This document shows positions 29,301-43,552 of a stretch of 64,000 bases of DNA, piece by piece (within the stretch, counting starts at the first letter, position 1; every line of letters begins with the position of its first letter). The notes under the pieces are model-generated. The model saw only the letters and a program-made list of their open reading frames with translations, was not told the origin of the DNA and ran no database searches. The DNA is taken from NCBI RefSeq assembly GCF_002443255.2, contig NW_019211455.1, forward strand, positions 30,779,778 through 30,843,777, in the 5' to 3' direction. Source of the stretch: Varroa destructor. Lineage: Eukaryota > Arthropoda > Arachnida > Mesostigmata > Varroidae. Position numbers and translations under genes: made by a program.

Positions 29301-30363
29301 ACGTTGTCTCCCATTATAACAATGACAGATTACAAACATTTTTAGCAACTTTGAAAAATTAGAGCAACATGTATAACAATTTTAGCGTATACGCCGTACA
29401 GCCCGAGTACTCTTTTAATCGTGTCCATTTAGCTTAACTGAAAAGAATGCAAAAATCACTTGTCACGATATTTCGTTGAAAAATTATGAAAACAAAAGAA
29501 GGAAGTGATGGATTCTAGTGTTGTCAGAAACACAGTAGAAGGCCGTCAGTCAGACTGGCGCCTATTTAGTCCAGTAATATTGCTTAAAAACATAACAAAA
29601 TCTTTCCTTCAATTTTCGTTTACAGACCGTCAACATTTTCTCAGCAACCCAACATGTACCGAACGGAATATATAAGCCCGGATCTTCTAAAAGTATATTT
29701 AAGCAAACACGATTCTTTTAACAATATCTTTTTACATGCGCCAGAAGTGCCTCCCTATCCTCCTTCTGTTACATCTTCGATTTGGAGCCCAAACCGTTGT
29801 ATGCTATTTCTTCTAATAAGCTTTCCTTTACCCCGCAAATAAGTTTCCATTAGCAACCATGTGTCAAGTAATATTAATAGTTATAAATTTGTTTAAATGC
29901 CATTCAAATAGTGTACGCGCAAAAATTTCCATCGATTTTGAATCCATCGAGTCTGGGCTGACAGTAAGTTGGAGGTGCCAACAATGCTGGGGCTCAAATC
30001 GGCCAATAATTGCAAAAAAAAATTCTATCTAGGAAAATCCAGGTTATCACAAATAATTTTGATTAATTTTCGAGTCCTCGAATCTAAATTTTATGGAGGC
30101 TCCTCTGGTTTGCGTTATAGAAACTTTTTTTTCGATATTTTAGAAGCCACATAAAAAGTGGCAATAACGAAAACTGTCGATTTTGGCTAGAAAAGAAAGC
30201 TCATAGAAAATCCGGCGTAAATACACTAGGTAATAAAAACAAGTTGACTCCCGAGAATAACGTACTATCAGGAATAGTTAATGAGCTTAAGTCCGCTAGA
30301 ACAAGTTGTTCTCCTAAGTAAGCCGCCTAATGTTCGATTTTTATATCCTGCACTATATGTATG

Positions 30364-30385
30364 TATATATATATATATATATATA
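30364..30385. repeat. (TA)n microsatellite
   Basis: Twenty-two bases of alternating T and A. It gives spurious Tyr-Ile frames on both strands. Confidence 0.95.
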
Positions 30386-31639
30386 ATGTCGTACATATAT
30401 ACCCTGTATATAAGTTGTGTGAAGATATTGCTCTCTGCTTGTTCTGTGTTTGCGATTAAGATTTACGAAAAATTTCTCCTGTTGTTCCGGCTCGCTAGAA
30501 ACTGTTTGTATACTAATACAAGGGCCAGTCTTGTTTAACAAATGAATGCTGCTAATTATTAAATGTTGATTTTATTATGAGCTTTGTCGAATCATAACTG
30601 AAGCAACATAAGCACAGCTGCTGTAGTCCTTTTTTCTATTTTCACCTACCATCAGTATGCTTCAGTAGGACATTGATTTGATAGACAAACTACTAGCAGA
30701 GTAGGGTATCTGATTGCGGTTCCAAGAGTCGTTCATTGGTGCCGTGTTAAAAAATTTTAATACTTTGAATGTTTATAGGTGTCAGCAAATATTGAAGATT
30801 TGCGTGCGCTATTCTCAAACTTAGTAGTTAGTATAGTTATGGCAGCGAAAACATCCGATTTCCGTTTAGAGTCATAAGGTAGTCGTATGCGCTTCTCAAG
30901 ATTAGAATTGTCAGAGATGGCACCGACTGTGAAGAAGATGAGGTGCAGTACGAACACGTTAATAGTCTGCTAGTGAATCTGCGACTACTAAAAGTTGGGA
31001 TCTAGGGTGGAAGTGAATCACCACGAACGTGAAAGCAGCATCAGAAACCTAGGGTAGCGCTCAGCTTTGTCTTCTCTTACTTTCTGCAAGCGTTCGGTTC
31101 CTGTATGTTTTCACAACGACTACAATTGGCGCTAGGGCCACCGCTACCCTCCTTTGTACTCGGGGGAACAAATAACAACACGAACGAGGCGAGCGAACTG
31201 CTGAGGCCTTGCGTTTTGCACCCCCACCCTACGTCCCCACGGGTTGTGTGTTGTAGCTTTAGTTAGCGGAGTTGCCGTTACTGGCAATGGCGACCTTGCC
31301 AGCTTTGTCTCTGAATGGAGTAAGCTGTCTTTGGTCAGAACCGGTTCACTCCCGGCTAACAAATTGGCCTCGGCAAAACAAGAATAAACACAGAAGGACT
31401 CGCCGAGGGCGAAAGAGATCCAACCGTGATAAAGCCTTTGTTGCGCAGGATTGCGGACAGGTAACGGAGAACACATGCGCCTTACTTTTCCGACCACCAC
31501 AGCCTTCAGAACCCTTCCGCTGATCGGAAAAAGCTACTTAATTGTTAGCCAGCCTTTTTCATACCAACAGTGAAAGAAGTGGCTTAGACACTTAAAACAG
31601 AGTGGCTTACTATTGTCTTGTATGTTCTTTTTATGTTAG

Positions 31640-31812
31640 GACATAGCGCAGAAGGCTTTCGACGCAGTCACACACATTAAATGGTCTTCGTGCAGAACCG
31701 TCGAACCGGTACTGCTATTTAGTCGAACGAATATATAATCCATAACAATCATTCCGTTGAACCGGTCGGTGGCGCGCAAGTCTGTCAGTGTGACGTCTTG
31801 TATTCCGAGGTA
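31640..31812 (+). pseudogene. Second LINE reverse transcriptase scrap
   Basis: DIAQKAFDAVTHIKW at 31640-31684 matches motif A of LINE reverse transcriptases (D..KAFD.V.H..L). About 40 codons later, in another frame, GGAQVCQCDVLYS at 31768-31806 sits where the G..QG..LS block belongs. The two blocks are at about the right distance but lie in different frames, with stops between. No YADD motif was found downstream. It is more decayed than, and different in sequence from, the copy at 7255-8065. Confidence 0.45.
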
Positions 31813-33919
31813 CTATAATCTGAGCAACTATACTGAAAGCGCAATCCGCTTTGACTTGCTCAATTTAACGAGCTTTGGCATTTGATAGGCTTATATTACA
31901 TGATTTAAGTGCTTATATATTGGCAATCCATCCTCAAAGATTTGGCCTCTTTTGAAGAATACTCCGGCCGTATCCAAATACTAAGGGGCTTGGCTGTCGC
32001 TTTGTCGTCGTAACGGAAATTCGCCAAAGCTAACAAGTGTTAGGAAATAGTTGAAGAAACGTCGAGTGAAACATTCTCTCTTCAAACTTTATTTCTTTGA
32101 TACACAAGAAACAACATATATGCACCGCATTAAATAGACGTAATACGTTCTCATGAAATGATTTGGTAATAAAGGAGAAATAGAAATGGATAGCACTCTT
32201 GGTTTTGGAAGTGCTTATTAAAGTGCATTAAACGGGCAATCTATCTATAACAATGACAGGCATTGACTGTTCAACACTTTCCATCATCACTCCACAACAG
32301 CCAAGGCACGATGCGATCCTTTACAAACTGAAGAAAGCACTTTTAAAGATGGTGTTATGATAAAGCTAAAATAGCCATACATTTATTGCTTAACTAGTAA
32401 CTACGCTACTCAATACCGTAACTGTGACTAGATACAACTGTGATTCGGAATCATTGTACTAATATGCACATACACAGAAAAAGAAACAATGGGCCGAAAG
32501 TACGACAGTTCTAATGACGATAGCGTGAAACTGACTGCTGATTCCATGGGTATCCTTTACCCTGTCTACGCCAAGCTGATTGAAAGCGTTCCGCACGTTT
32601 TCAATGATAAAAGTCAGAGCCAACCTCAGTCAATCTTACTCTTTACGTTTCGAATTTTTATTTCTGGTATTGTCATTCCATCTGGCCATTACATTAACCA
32701 GCTGGCTCGCAGTCGTCACGAAACGACCCGTTTGTCTACCTCCGGATTCGTACCTAGACCACAATATGACCCTAAGATACGTTATCCACTAAGCTATCAC
32801 GGACACTTGACGTTACTCAAATAGGGCTAACTCGCTTACGAGAATGTATGGTGTCAATGCAGAAGCCGGTTTCTCTATTTAGTCAACAAATCGAGATTTT
32901 CTTGACTTATCATCTAAACAAAAAACATAATTTAAAATTTTCATGTTGTACAAAGATTTTCCAATACTGATGCTCACAAGATGATACATACGTTACTAAT
33001 AATAGCAGACAAAATAAAAAACTTACAGCCGGCTGTTAATAACGTTGACTGCTCATATTAAGGCCCACGACTGCTTCTAAATCTATATAGGTGTACAGGT
33101 TAAGGTTTTCTAGTATGATTTGCTTTCCGTGCCAGCACGGATATGCTCATTTAGGGATTCACCTGATAAAGCTATGTCTAGCCAATCAATGGAATCCTTC
33201 AAAGGATTGTAAAGACATGTTCTCACCGGCTGCGCTTACTTTCTACACTCGTTTGCCACTTAGCGTTTCTTAGAACAGATTGGTTGGGAAATGCCACTGG
33301 CCTTCCTTCATGCCGCAGAGTGCTACTAGGGTTGGGTCAAGCGGAGTACTAAAGCGAGTTTTCCGTCTAGACTGGCTCCTATCTGACGATGCAGGACGGA
33401 CTTCATTGAACACCTCGTTGCTGCCATGAGTCAGGGTTGCGAGGCAAGCCTGAAAATTAGCAGAGAAACATGCTTTAGTACGTTCCTACCTAATCCTTAA
33501 TCTCCAGTGTCGCGTAGCCTCTTTCTTTGAAATATACGATGCGTGGGTCAGGCCTCGTAGCCATCCGCAAAAACGACACATGATATAGAGCACCTAACGA
33601 TAAGATGTGCTATGTTATTATTGACAAGCCTAAGCTGACTCGAATGTATAAATAATACCTAAACTTAATATTAATTATAGGATTAGAAACGAATTGGTCG
33701 CTTAAATCAGATAAGCTCTTCGTTAATTAATATAAATACGCTATAATAACTAACTAATCACAATTGAAAGCAGCACGACTCTGCCAATAACGTCATCAAA
33801 TAACTTAATATCAGCGTTACCGTATCAAGATTTATGTTGCGATGCCTTTGAGTATGACGAGGCCCAGAGGTATTTCGTTTTTAGAGATACTCAGTCATTA
33901 AAGAGATAAGTGATCAATG

Positions 33920-34160
33920 AGACAGGTATTGTTCATCACAGTAAAAAGATGGAATCTATGTTTAAGACGATGCACGTACGAAGAATTCGGAGTTTGCCTC
34001 ACGAACTTCGCCAAAATCTATGGGATCGATCTCATGCCGGGCCTTCATGTAAAGGTCGATATGCGAAAAATAGTAGGCGCACGCGAACGTATTGGAGACA
34101 AAATTTGGTTCAATGCCAAATTTGATCAGCATCTGCAATTGGAAACAGCCGGAGTAAAAA
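33920..34160 (+). CDS. Possible exon of an unrecognised gene
   Basis: An ORF from ATG 33917 runs 118 codons to 34273. Its middle part is rich in charged and aromatic residues and reads like a folded protein (CTYEEFGVCLTNFAKIYGID, then LHVKVDMRKI and GDKIWFNAKFDQHLQLET). A possible acceptor (GAGACAG at about 33925) and a weak donor (GGA before GTAAAA at about 34153) would bound it as an internal exon. The length is within chance expectation, and the opposite strand is partly open too. No family was recognised. Confidence 0.25.
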
Positions 34161-34273
34161 GCGGACAATCAGAGATAGGATGGTGCGATCAGTGCTCGAC
34201 TTTGTCTATAATAATTTCCCTCAAGATACGGGCCTGCAAAAGTGTTAGGCTGGCGGCCGGCCTTACTACTTAA

Positions 34274-37200
34274 TTTTCACTGTCTTCTATGTAAATTGGG
34301 ATAGCACAGCATATTTACATGAAATGCTAAGTGAAAACGATTTCATGTGTTCGGCAAAAGTTTCTATACGTTAAGGACAATTCGTGTTAGTCCAGCATCG
34401 AGTGAGAAATGGCCGATAAAGGTCGAGTGCCGGGCGAACGCGGTCGTGACAACCGCAGTCGCGAAAGCGTATCTATGACAAACGTATGAGAGTTTATGAA
34501 GTACTTGAATTCCACTAGGGCCCCTTCATCGAGTCTAGATTTCGGTTGATGATGACGTAAAGAAGCATGTCGAACGAACAATCATACGACTACTACATAA
34601 TATCGAACGAATATTTTTAATCCTTCAAACGTTATTTTACGTATACCTTACACTGTTATTATTATTCTCGTACCTCTCCGATGATACCATTTGCTTGTTT
34701 TTTCGAAACGGTACTGTTGAATAATGGATTCTCGCATATCTCTGTAATCGTACATAATGAATTTTATTATTGGTAAAAGCGGTAACAATCAGTCGGCGAT
34801 TTCTTATCTTGACCTATGCAAAATGTACTAAGTTAATAAGTTCGGTGTGGTAATATTGCACCGATCCGGCTCGAGTGACGAGAATAGATCTAAATAGATT
34901 GAAGCGTTTCTTGTAGTAACAGTGTTAATTTTCTAATCATTTTGCAAAAGACACACTTTATTTCATCTTCTCCTGTTAGGCATCCAAGTCAATATAGCTG
35001 ATACATCATATTGAAACTGTGAAAGAGCAATCAGACCTGAGCCCATGTAAATTTCGATCTTGCTACCATCAAATTATACACGATCTCGGTCGCACCGCTC
35101 ACTAAACTGTTTTCGTCTTAAAATATGACAATAGCCTCCATTTTGCGGTTAATGATAATAGCTTTATACATAGTCATTACTTCTAACTTTACCGCTACAT
35201 TCACTTTCGTAAAATGTGATTTTAACTTATGTTATTAGCTAAATTTGCAGAGGGTTCGGTTGAGCTTTGTTTTGAAGTTACATTTTCGGCGCTTAATATA
35301 TACGTAATTTGCTAACAGCTTATGAATGACACGTCAGAAGATACACAGCCTCGTGTATCATTTGGTGCTAACTTAACTTAGCTAACTCAACATAGTGTTA
35401 CTTATGGAATAATTGATTCTTTCCCATGTGCTGTATTACCTAGATTACCTCAAAGGAAACGGCTCCGCAATTAGAAAATAAGTGTCCTCTTCAGCAGATA
35501 CAGTCGTCTAACAACTTACCTTCCACCGAAGGTGGCGTTACGGCTGAAGTGAAGTCAACCAAAGCTATAGCAACCCACAGAATCATAATGTTTCGCAAGT
35601 GGCAGGTCAATAACTTAGTACACACATAATCGCGATCATATCCAAGTGGCATGTTGTACTTATTTGAGTTTGCAATATGTCACGTTGGATCTGACTAAAA
35701 CTAGGCAGGATATTATTGAAACATGAATGCTCCAAGCAGGCGCATACGACGGACGATTCTTTCGTGTTCACTTCTACCGCTTCGACACAAGCCGCTTATC
35801 GTAAGGCAATTGGGCCTGCCTTTACTATGGTGTGCTCGCTGCTACATGTATTAGAACTATTGTTCCTGCAATCTTGTAAACACGGGCACAGCTAACCACT
35901 ACAAGCGCCACTCCGATCAATGAGATCTAATCCCGACCTGGCTGTACAACTGTAGATTTAAGCGATGTCCCATGCACCTGCGGTGACGCTGCTGGACGAA
36001 GCTCGCAATAGACCGAAAAATGGGAAAGGAGCAACAAACACCCGCTTACTACTATACTTGATTGGATTTGCTATTATTCCTGCGTGAGGCAACAGTTGCC
36101 GACACCGTTACCCGCTTCATTGCCTCCGGTTGTTTGGCAACAACTATAATGCAATCGAATGGCAACTATCACGGCGTCGACTGTGACGAAGTACGAAACG
36201 ACGGCACTTCACGTTTTCATACTGCCACTGCAACTGATAATGGCGTTGATGGAAGAACGAGGCGCTAGGACAGGCTTTACCCTTCTACAATTATTACATA
36301 TTTTAATATGTTTCGGCTGGTAAAATTACTATTACGTAATAATGTTATAATTATTCTGACGGATATAAGGAGATGTTACCTACTGTCATGTAGCATGAAA
36401 CAAGAAACTGAAGCTGAGGCAAATAGTTTGCTTGAAATGACGCCATAGTCACATATCAATGTCTATATACAAAGTTGGAATTTTTCGAAATTCAACACAT
36501 CTATGTTCAGCTATTGCTGACGAACGTTGTTTCTATATAGGCTTTATTCATCTAGCTACCTTAAGAAAGATTATAATTGATACGGATTGTCTATATTCGT
36601 CGTATGGCGGAGCTAGAACAGACGGCGCGCAAATGCATAGATATCTCAATTGCTCTTGTTATTGTCTGAGTCACCCGAACAGACGTCGTTCTATTTTACT
36701 GCCGTAAACCCGTATTTTGTTTCTTTTATGAAAGTGTGCCTCGAGCGTCGACGGCGAAGGCAACGAGCTTCCAAACAACTCTGTACGCTCATTAAAATAT
36801 GCGCGGACGCTTGCAGTTAGACCACGTCGTAATCAGCGTTGCCTATCCAAGGACGCTTTAGGGAATAGCCTGATCTTTTCAGCGTTGAAGCCGCAGATCC
36901 AGACTTATACTTGCATCTTAGCAGTGCATCCGCCGATGCAATTACGTTACAGCAGTCGAGTGCAATGTGTCGCCCTATGGAATCACTACGATGTCCTACC
37001 CTGCAAAGTCTTCCATCTATTTCGACAAACTAAAAATATATAACTCTGTACAAAACGCATTTATGGATAGCATCTATATACGTTATTTCGTTTTATCGAA
37101 ATAGTCCGTCTTTGAAGTTTTTTGCCGCAGGTTCATACATTTTACCTGCAGCAGTTTGCTCCTCGTGAATATTTCAACACCCGGTTCAAATATCCATATA

Positions 37201-40200
37201 CCTGTCTGAATTTTTGTGTAGCAAACGCCTTACGACGAAGATAATGCTTTTCGAAAAAAAAAATTTATATTTCATAGGAGTTAACAATATAAAGTCAATT
37301 CAGTATTCCAAAATTAGCGTTGCCTTCCTGTCAATTTATTCTCAATTCGATAAAAACTGGAACATGTGCGGTTAAATATTCGGTATTTTTAGGATACGTG
37401 AGTTATTTTGTCGCAAAAATAGATATTGGGCCACGCGTCTGACAACAATACGAACGCCGATCCAATGGGAGCATCGTCCGCTCTATTGAAAAGTTTATCT
37501 AATCGGCAATCGCGCTTATATAAAAAAAGAAAAAAGGAAAACGTAAAAATAGCGAGCAAGCCTTGAATGACAACACACAACACTATATATATATATAGTT
37601 TTCTAGTAGTTATATATGTATAGTTCTCGATCGTAGCCGCTGCTTTTTGGTTTTCCACATTTACTTAAGAAAAAAAATGCTAGTCAAATAATGTTAGCCA
37701 TGATGATTGATATTCCCAGAGCACTTGCCTTCGATTTGTACTTACTTCGAAACCTTCGTCTAGCACTGCCGAAAGTTGAAGCGGCCGGCCTTCTACTTCG
37801 GTAGTGTATCAAGCTTCTGCTTGTCTTAAATTGCTGAATAATTAACCGCAGCAACAGGAAGGCTTGCCTTATATTGGACGCAACAATTTGCTTTCGATCG
37901 CGATATTGATGGCTCAAAGCCTTTGCCTTGTCTTTTGCCCTTTCCCATGCAATTTGGTTTGTATACCACGCTAAACAAGAAAAACCAAGGGTAAGTGCGA
38001 CAACTAGCTAACATATGTATGTACTATATTTCTGTATAGATATTCCAGAAAATAGAGTACGCAAATGTTAGCATCGATTTTTTGTCAATAGCGGGTATTT
38101 TGATACACATTAAAAACATAATAAACGCATAGGGAAAAATGTTTTCGTCTAGTTGAACGAAATCATTCATATGTATAGTCGTATTGTGTAAGGATTGCTT
38201 TAGCAAAAATAAAGCTTTCATTTTAATCAACCGGTTGCTATTTTACCGTTCAGGCAAACATGGCTGAAATAACGATAATAGTCGCAAACCGTTGCAAGAC
38301 ATCGTCTATATACAGGGTAAGCTATTTGGCGAGTCTTTGTCATAGTATGCATTGATTAGCTATTCTTGGTGTTAGTGGACAGCCAAATTTTTCTAGAACA
38401 AACAACAAATATATCGCGGCGGAAAGCAGTGCGTCATTTTCGCAAAGATCAGGACAAAATACATCTTTTTTTGGGTTACCATGAATTAACAAATAACGTA
38501 TCGCCAGTACATCTAGGGCTGTGTGATGAATGGCACAGTGGAACATCCATAACCGAGAAAAAACCGGTGAGAGTTAAACGATGCCGCCCAAAACATCGAT
38601 ACGTCTAGCATTTCGTCTATTTTTGTTGTAACAAGAAAGAAAATACCATTTTAGGTGGGTCACCGTATATACACACATAAGATGTATGTATACATATATT
38701 TACACTAACTATTTTATCTACATGAGTAAATAGAGCGTTAGATAGATGTTTGTATTGTAAATAGACAAATCTAACTTTAATTCGATGAATTTTTAATACT
38801 GCAACTCAGTCTTCCTATAAAAAAACATTAGAATTGAAAAGCGTCTACCGCAAACAGTCAAACGAAAATATCGCTGATGACAAAAAGCAAGAAAAACATC
38901 AATTTCGCGAATATTATGGATTCAAGTAGGTAAATATTAACTTGTGTTCAGTTCTGCGATATGCGGAAATGTTGGTAACGCTGAGTCCAGCTGGCAATAA
39001 CGAATGAATAAATTATGAACTTAGAATAATCTAATAACATATGTCTCAAGTTTTTTCAATTGATTTTACGGAGCGCTCCGTAACTTGACAGTCCATTGTA
39101 CTTGTGTGAATAAAAAAAAGTAGACAAGCTCGTTGATAGACTCCAGCAGATATGTTATATACGACAGGTAAGTAACGATTGCAGAAGTATCATCTATACA
39201 CGAAAGCTTCAAAGAACCGTGTTCACGAGGTACTTCATAGGCTTCGTTCTACGTACTGTCTTACCGTCCCACCATGACCTCTATCGGCTTTTATCAGTAA
39301 AGCTATCAATGCAATTCCTGACAATTCACACAATTTGGAAACCGCAGAGAAGCCTATCATCCGATTAGACTGTGTACCTTTTCTGGTATAGAGGTCATAG
39401 CGTTATCTACATATTGTTGCATATCACTCTGCCCTCATTAGCCTTCTGCGAATGAAATAGCGTCTTAAGGTCCCACTGGTTTAAGCCTTGTACTTACGAA
39501 AGTGTGTGAACAAGAAAAACAATGATTCTCATAATCAAGGTAATAACTTTTTCAAGGATCGGTGATTTGACACGTTAGTCATAGATGTACAAGGCATTCT
39601 ATTGGAATATTTTTTTGTACAACTGTAAAAAATTAATGTTAACCTTAATAAAAGTAGCTCTAGCAGCACCTGAACTATCAAAACGAGTCATATTCCTAGT
39701 AAAAGCGTCTCGGCAGGATATTTACAAAATTTATCTATATGCATCACTAGTTAATCGGACTTCCAGTCACCGTAGGTCGTTAATTTTATAGCTACGAGAG
39801 ATATTGGCTTGAAATATAGTAAAGTATGCTCTTGGCTTGAACAACTGTATGCCGGGATAATAACTACCTGTATAAAATGCTCCGTACTTTTGATAATTGT
39901 AATAAATGCGAGTGTGCATTACATTAACGTAAAAACCATGTTGTGACATTCGTAACAAATATTAAAAAGGAAAAAAAAGCTTTTTTTAGTATCGTTTGAA
40001 CTGTTTTAACACTAAAACAGCTGTGCCCATTTATTTCGCCAACAATGTCGTTCTTTTTTATTAGGAACTGAGCATCGAAGCAAATTTCCAAAGGCAGTAC
40101 TAGCGGCGATATTTTTGTTCGTCTCGGCGAGATGCGGGCCGCAGTAGAACAGCTGTCATGTTCTTGTGGACAGGCACCTATCGACGCTGGCCGGTGTTCT

Positions 40201-43200
40201 ACGAGCCTATAAAGGCTCAAACTGTCAAGTCACCCACGACGCGTTCAGTCCTGGCCTCTGTTTTGAAACCCTCTAGCTCTAGCGTCTTCTAAAGACCTAC
40301 CTCCACTGAAGTTGGCAAAGAGTCTCAACGAGATCAAGATAGACTTTACCCATGGGATCGACCCAGCGCCTTGGACTCGTTCGAGTCAGAGCGGCGAAAG
40401 GAGCCTCGGTGCGGGAACGATTAACGCCAAGCCCCAAACGGTTCTCCTTTAGCTTGTCCTCGTTCAATCTGTCCAACGAAGTCGTCGTGTATGGATTTAA
40501 ATTACTTAGGTAGAGGACCAGCTACTGATAACATTCGATAGCCTGAGAAGTAGCTTTTCTACAGTTTATTGCAAAAATTATTGGCGTAATATTCTCTATA
40601 CGTAAGGTGAAGAACATTCACTTTGTGAATACTTTATCTAGTCGGCGTATGCCCGTGCAGTGACCTTCCTACAGAATCACTTTAAAGCAAAGTCTACAAT
40701 TGTTTATTTGAAACGACGTCATTCGTAGGTTGATAGTTCCTAATAGAAATATATTCGTTTTTAAAAAATCGTGTTGTTCTTCTCAGTGTTCGTGAACAAA
40801 TCACCAAATCAAAGGTGAAGGTAGCTTCACATCGATATGTGCCACTTTGATCTCTGAAAATACAAGTCTACATTGTTATAGATTTGGCCATGTTAATCGG
40901 CAAGTACTAACTCATCATTCAGTTAATACCAACAGCTGTACAAAGTAGAGTTGGGGACGAATTTTCGTAACAGACTTTAGTAATAGATTAATGGGTACGA
41001 TAACCACATCGGCCCATTCCATACGGCCAAGCTCCTGTCGCTGTCTGTGGCCATTTTGCTGGAAACTAGTAAAGGCTAAATCGTATAGCCCGAAATATTG
41101 TTACGGTACATTACAACTTCTCGTTCTTTTGCCAGTTCTCTATGAGGCATAAACATCGTCAAAGGAAGTGTCTAATAGCTCCTTGTTAAGCTAGTTAGGG
41201 TTTCGCAGCGTTGTATGGATGTATCGAACCGATAAAAAATACTTCATCACATAATGATGTTGTTTCAGCCTTGACGAATGAATTTAGGTTTTTTAATTGA
41301 GAAATGGCGACGTGTCTGTTGTTGATATCCGTTTATCTCTTAGGTATATCCTTGCGTTTAACGAACAAAGAACATTTGGATTGAAACATTTGCTTCTATT
41401 GTGGAAATATTACTTGGTTAGTTACTATATAACGGCCATTACATTGGTGAGCTTAGAATTGAACAAAACACGGAAAACTCTGCTGCAGGGCGAAGCGAAA
41501 AGGGGAGCTTCTTATCTTTACCAGCCATGGAGTCGCGGCAGATTTGTTCCACTTCAGTGGACATTAACTCACAAAAGGGACAAGACTCGGGCAAACATCT
41601 TTATCTCAAAGGAGAATACGGCTACGTAACTTTAAATTGCTCATAACTTCCGTAAGAACACTCACTTTACTCATAATAGTGTACATACGGTAAACATGTG
41701 TTCTTCTAATATTGGCTTCGATTAATCTATATCATCCTCTTAAGCCAATCTTCGTTAGGTAGTACGTGCTTCTGAACGGTTGCGAGACATGTGCAATTAC
41801 CTATCTGCGACCTACCCCATTTCCTCCTTCACTCGAGGTTGGTCTTGCCTATATATAACTAGCTAGGTGGCTTTACCATTTCTTCAGTGGAGATATTAGG
41901 CATCAAACGACCAGGTCGAGCTGGGCGTACGAGTTTTCACTTACAGCCTCAGTCACCGTCGCCTGGCCGAGAGCACTGAGCAAAAGTCCACTTTAGACCT
42001 GTAAAAATCTTTAAGGAAAAGAAAGCCTTAGAGAGTACAACAAAAGTCTGAAGAAAAGGAAGAACACACGGACAACGGGATGAAACGAGCAGATAAATTA
42101 GAATCTTTCGCCTCCTGTGCAGACCATGTCTTACCCTATTTCTTTGTTTGGCTTAGCTGAAAAATTTACAAATATTCCTGCCTGCCGCTGTAAAATGAAC
42201 AAATTGCAAAAAGCAGCACAAATACATGATAGCGTCAAGTGATTTCAGCCTCCCTACCTCATTACAGATGCCGAAGTTACTTTTTATTGACAGAAGTTCA
42301 CTATTATTATTTTCAACGACAAGCTTGCCACTGGTTGAACTATCATTACTTCATAGCCAACGAACTGCTGTTAATAAACTTCCAACAGAATCACTAACAA
42401 TGCCAGACTCTACGATACTGCTCTTCAATGAGTGTGTGTATTTCACGTTATGCTTTCGGCATCTGCGGTATATGACAACGCATCAAAATTTTAGTACATT
42501 ACATTTACATAGAGTAGACACCCTGTAGAACGTGCCTTTGCTACTGATAGATTTGATCATTGCAGGTTAAGTGAAGTCAAATACTTCATATTGGCACTGC
42601 CCTTTTTCACTTTAGAGTTGGCATAGTGCTTGATTTGAGACCCTAAAAAAAAGTCCTTCAATTGCAAACAACCTATTTCATTGTTAACAACTGGATTCTA
42701 GCTCTATGGACAGACCAATGATGCAGTAACGTCGAAATTCGTTAATTTTTGTCATTTTTTTATAGCTTCTCATGAGAACTTCAGTGCAATATCTCGTGTG
42801 ATTATGACTTACCGCATGATATCCTATTCCTTCATCTTCACATTAATAGCTTTCAATCAATAGTACGTTTGTAAGAAAAACATAAACATACAACGGAGCA
42901 GACGAAATGGCTTTGTTCCCTTTAGTTTTTTTTCGATAATCTTTGCTTTGAGGACGATATGGTCAAAGTCGCCCCACTGCCTAACTTTATCATCAACAAT
43001 ATTTGATAACCATATATTCCTGCCTGGACGGGCAACCTAAATGCGTACATAGGCTGAACTTCTCAAAAAATGTTTATAGTTAGAATTATTACAGTCATTC
43101 TATATAATATTATTATATTAAGTTCAAGTAGTGAAAGATCACAAAATGACTGAGGGTAAGGCACTCTTATATCTGCAAAGTGGGGTTAAGGAGTCTACTC

Positions 43201-43344
43201 AAATAACAAAAACTTTTCTAGCCCATCATACTTACGCATATTTTCTTTTTGTGATTCGGAAGGCTCGTTGAAGTAATCTAGCCATGCTGTTATGCTGTTC
43301 ATTCGGACCAGTCCAACGAACAGAACCCTCCTTAGCAATGGGGT
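34274..43344. other. No gene recognised
   Basis: Scattered short frames, none with a known motif. A GC-richer stretch at 40.1-40.5 kb (with the small hairpin GAGCCTATAAAGGCTC near 40203) stands out from its surroundings but has no supported coding frame. Confidence 0.5.
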
Positions 43345-43552
43345 TCATTTCCAATCCTGTAGCAGACTTCCATCTTCATAAACTCCACCCGTAGCGGAGC
43401 CACTGTCGAAATAATCAGCAACCTCAACAAGCGGAGAAATGAGCGTCTCTGTCATTGCCTTTCTGAAAAATATCTCAGTTTTTTCCGAGAGGCTTGCGTA
43501 CGGATCACCACAAATCTCATACAAACGAACTGGCCCTCTGCCCGATGTTGAA
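43345..43552 (-). CDS. Possible terminal exon of a minus-strand gene, unrecognised
   Basis: On the minus strand a strong acceptor (TTCGTAG, ten T, AG) is followed by one base and then 68 open codons ending in TGA. The residues look protein-like (LYEICGDPYASLSEKTE, later FFRKAMTETL, then PLVEVADYFDSG) and are amphipathic and acidic. It needs a phase-2 exon upstream. It lies about 860 bases beyond the predicted membrane-protein exon on the same strand and could be that gene's last exon if a cryptic donor in exon 2 (for example before GTATGC) is used. I recognise no family. Confidence 0.35.

Larger units (their letters stand above)
20633..31639. other. No gene recognised
   Basis: AT-rich DNA with microsatellites and one tRNA-like fragment. 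A GC-richer patch at 25.3-26.0 kb is open in several frames at once, which argues against any single coding frame. The GC-richer 31.1-31.5 kb patch lies just before a reverse transcriptase scrap and may belong to the same dead LINE. Confidence 0.5.
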
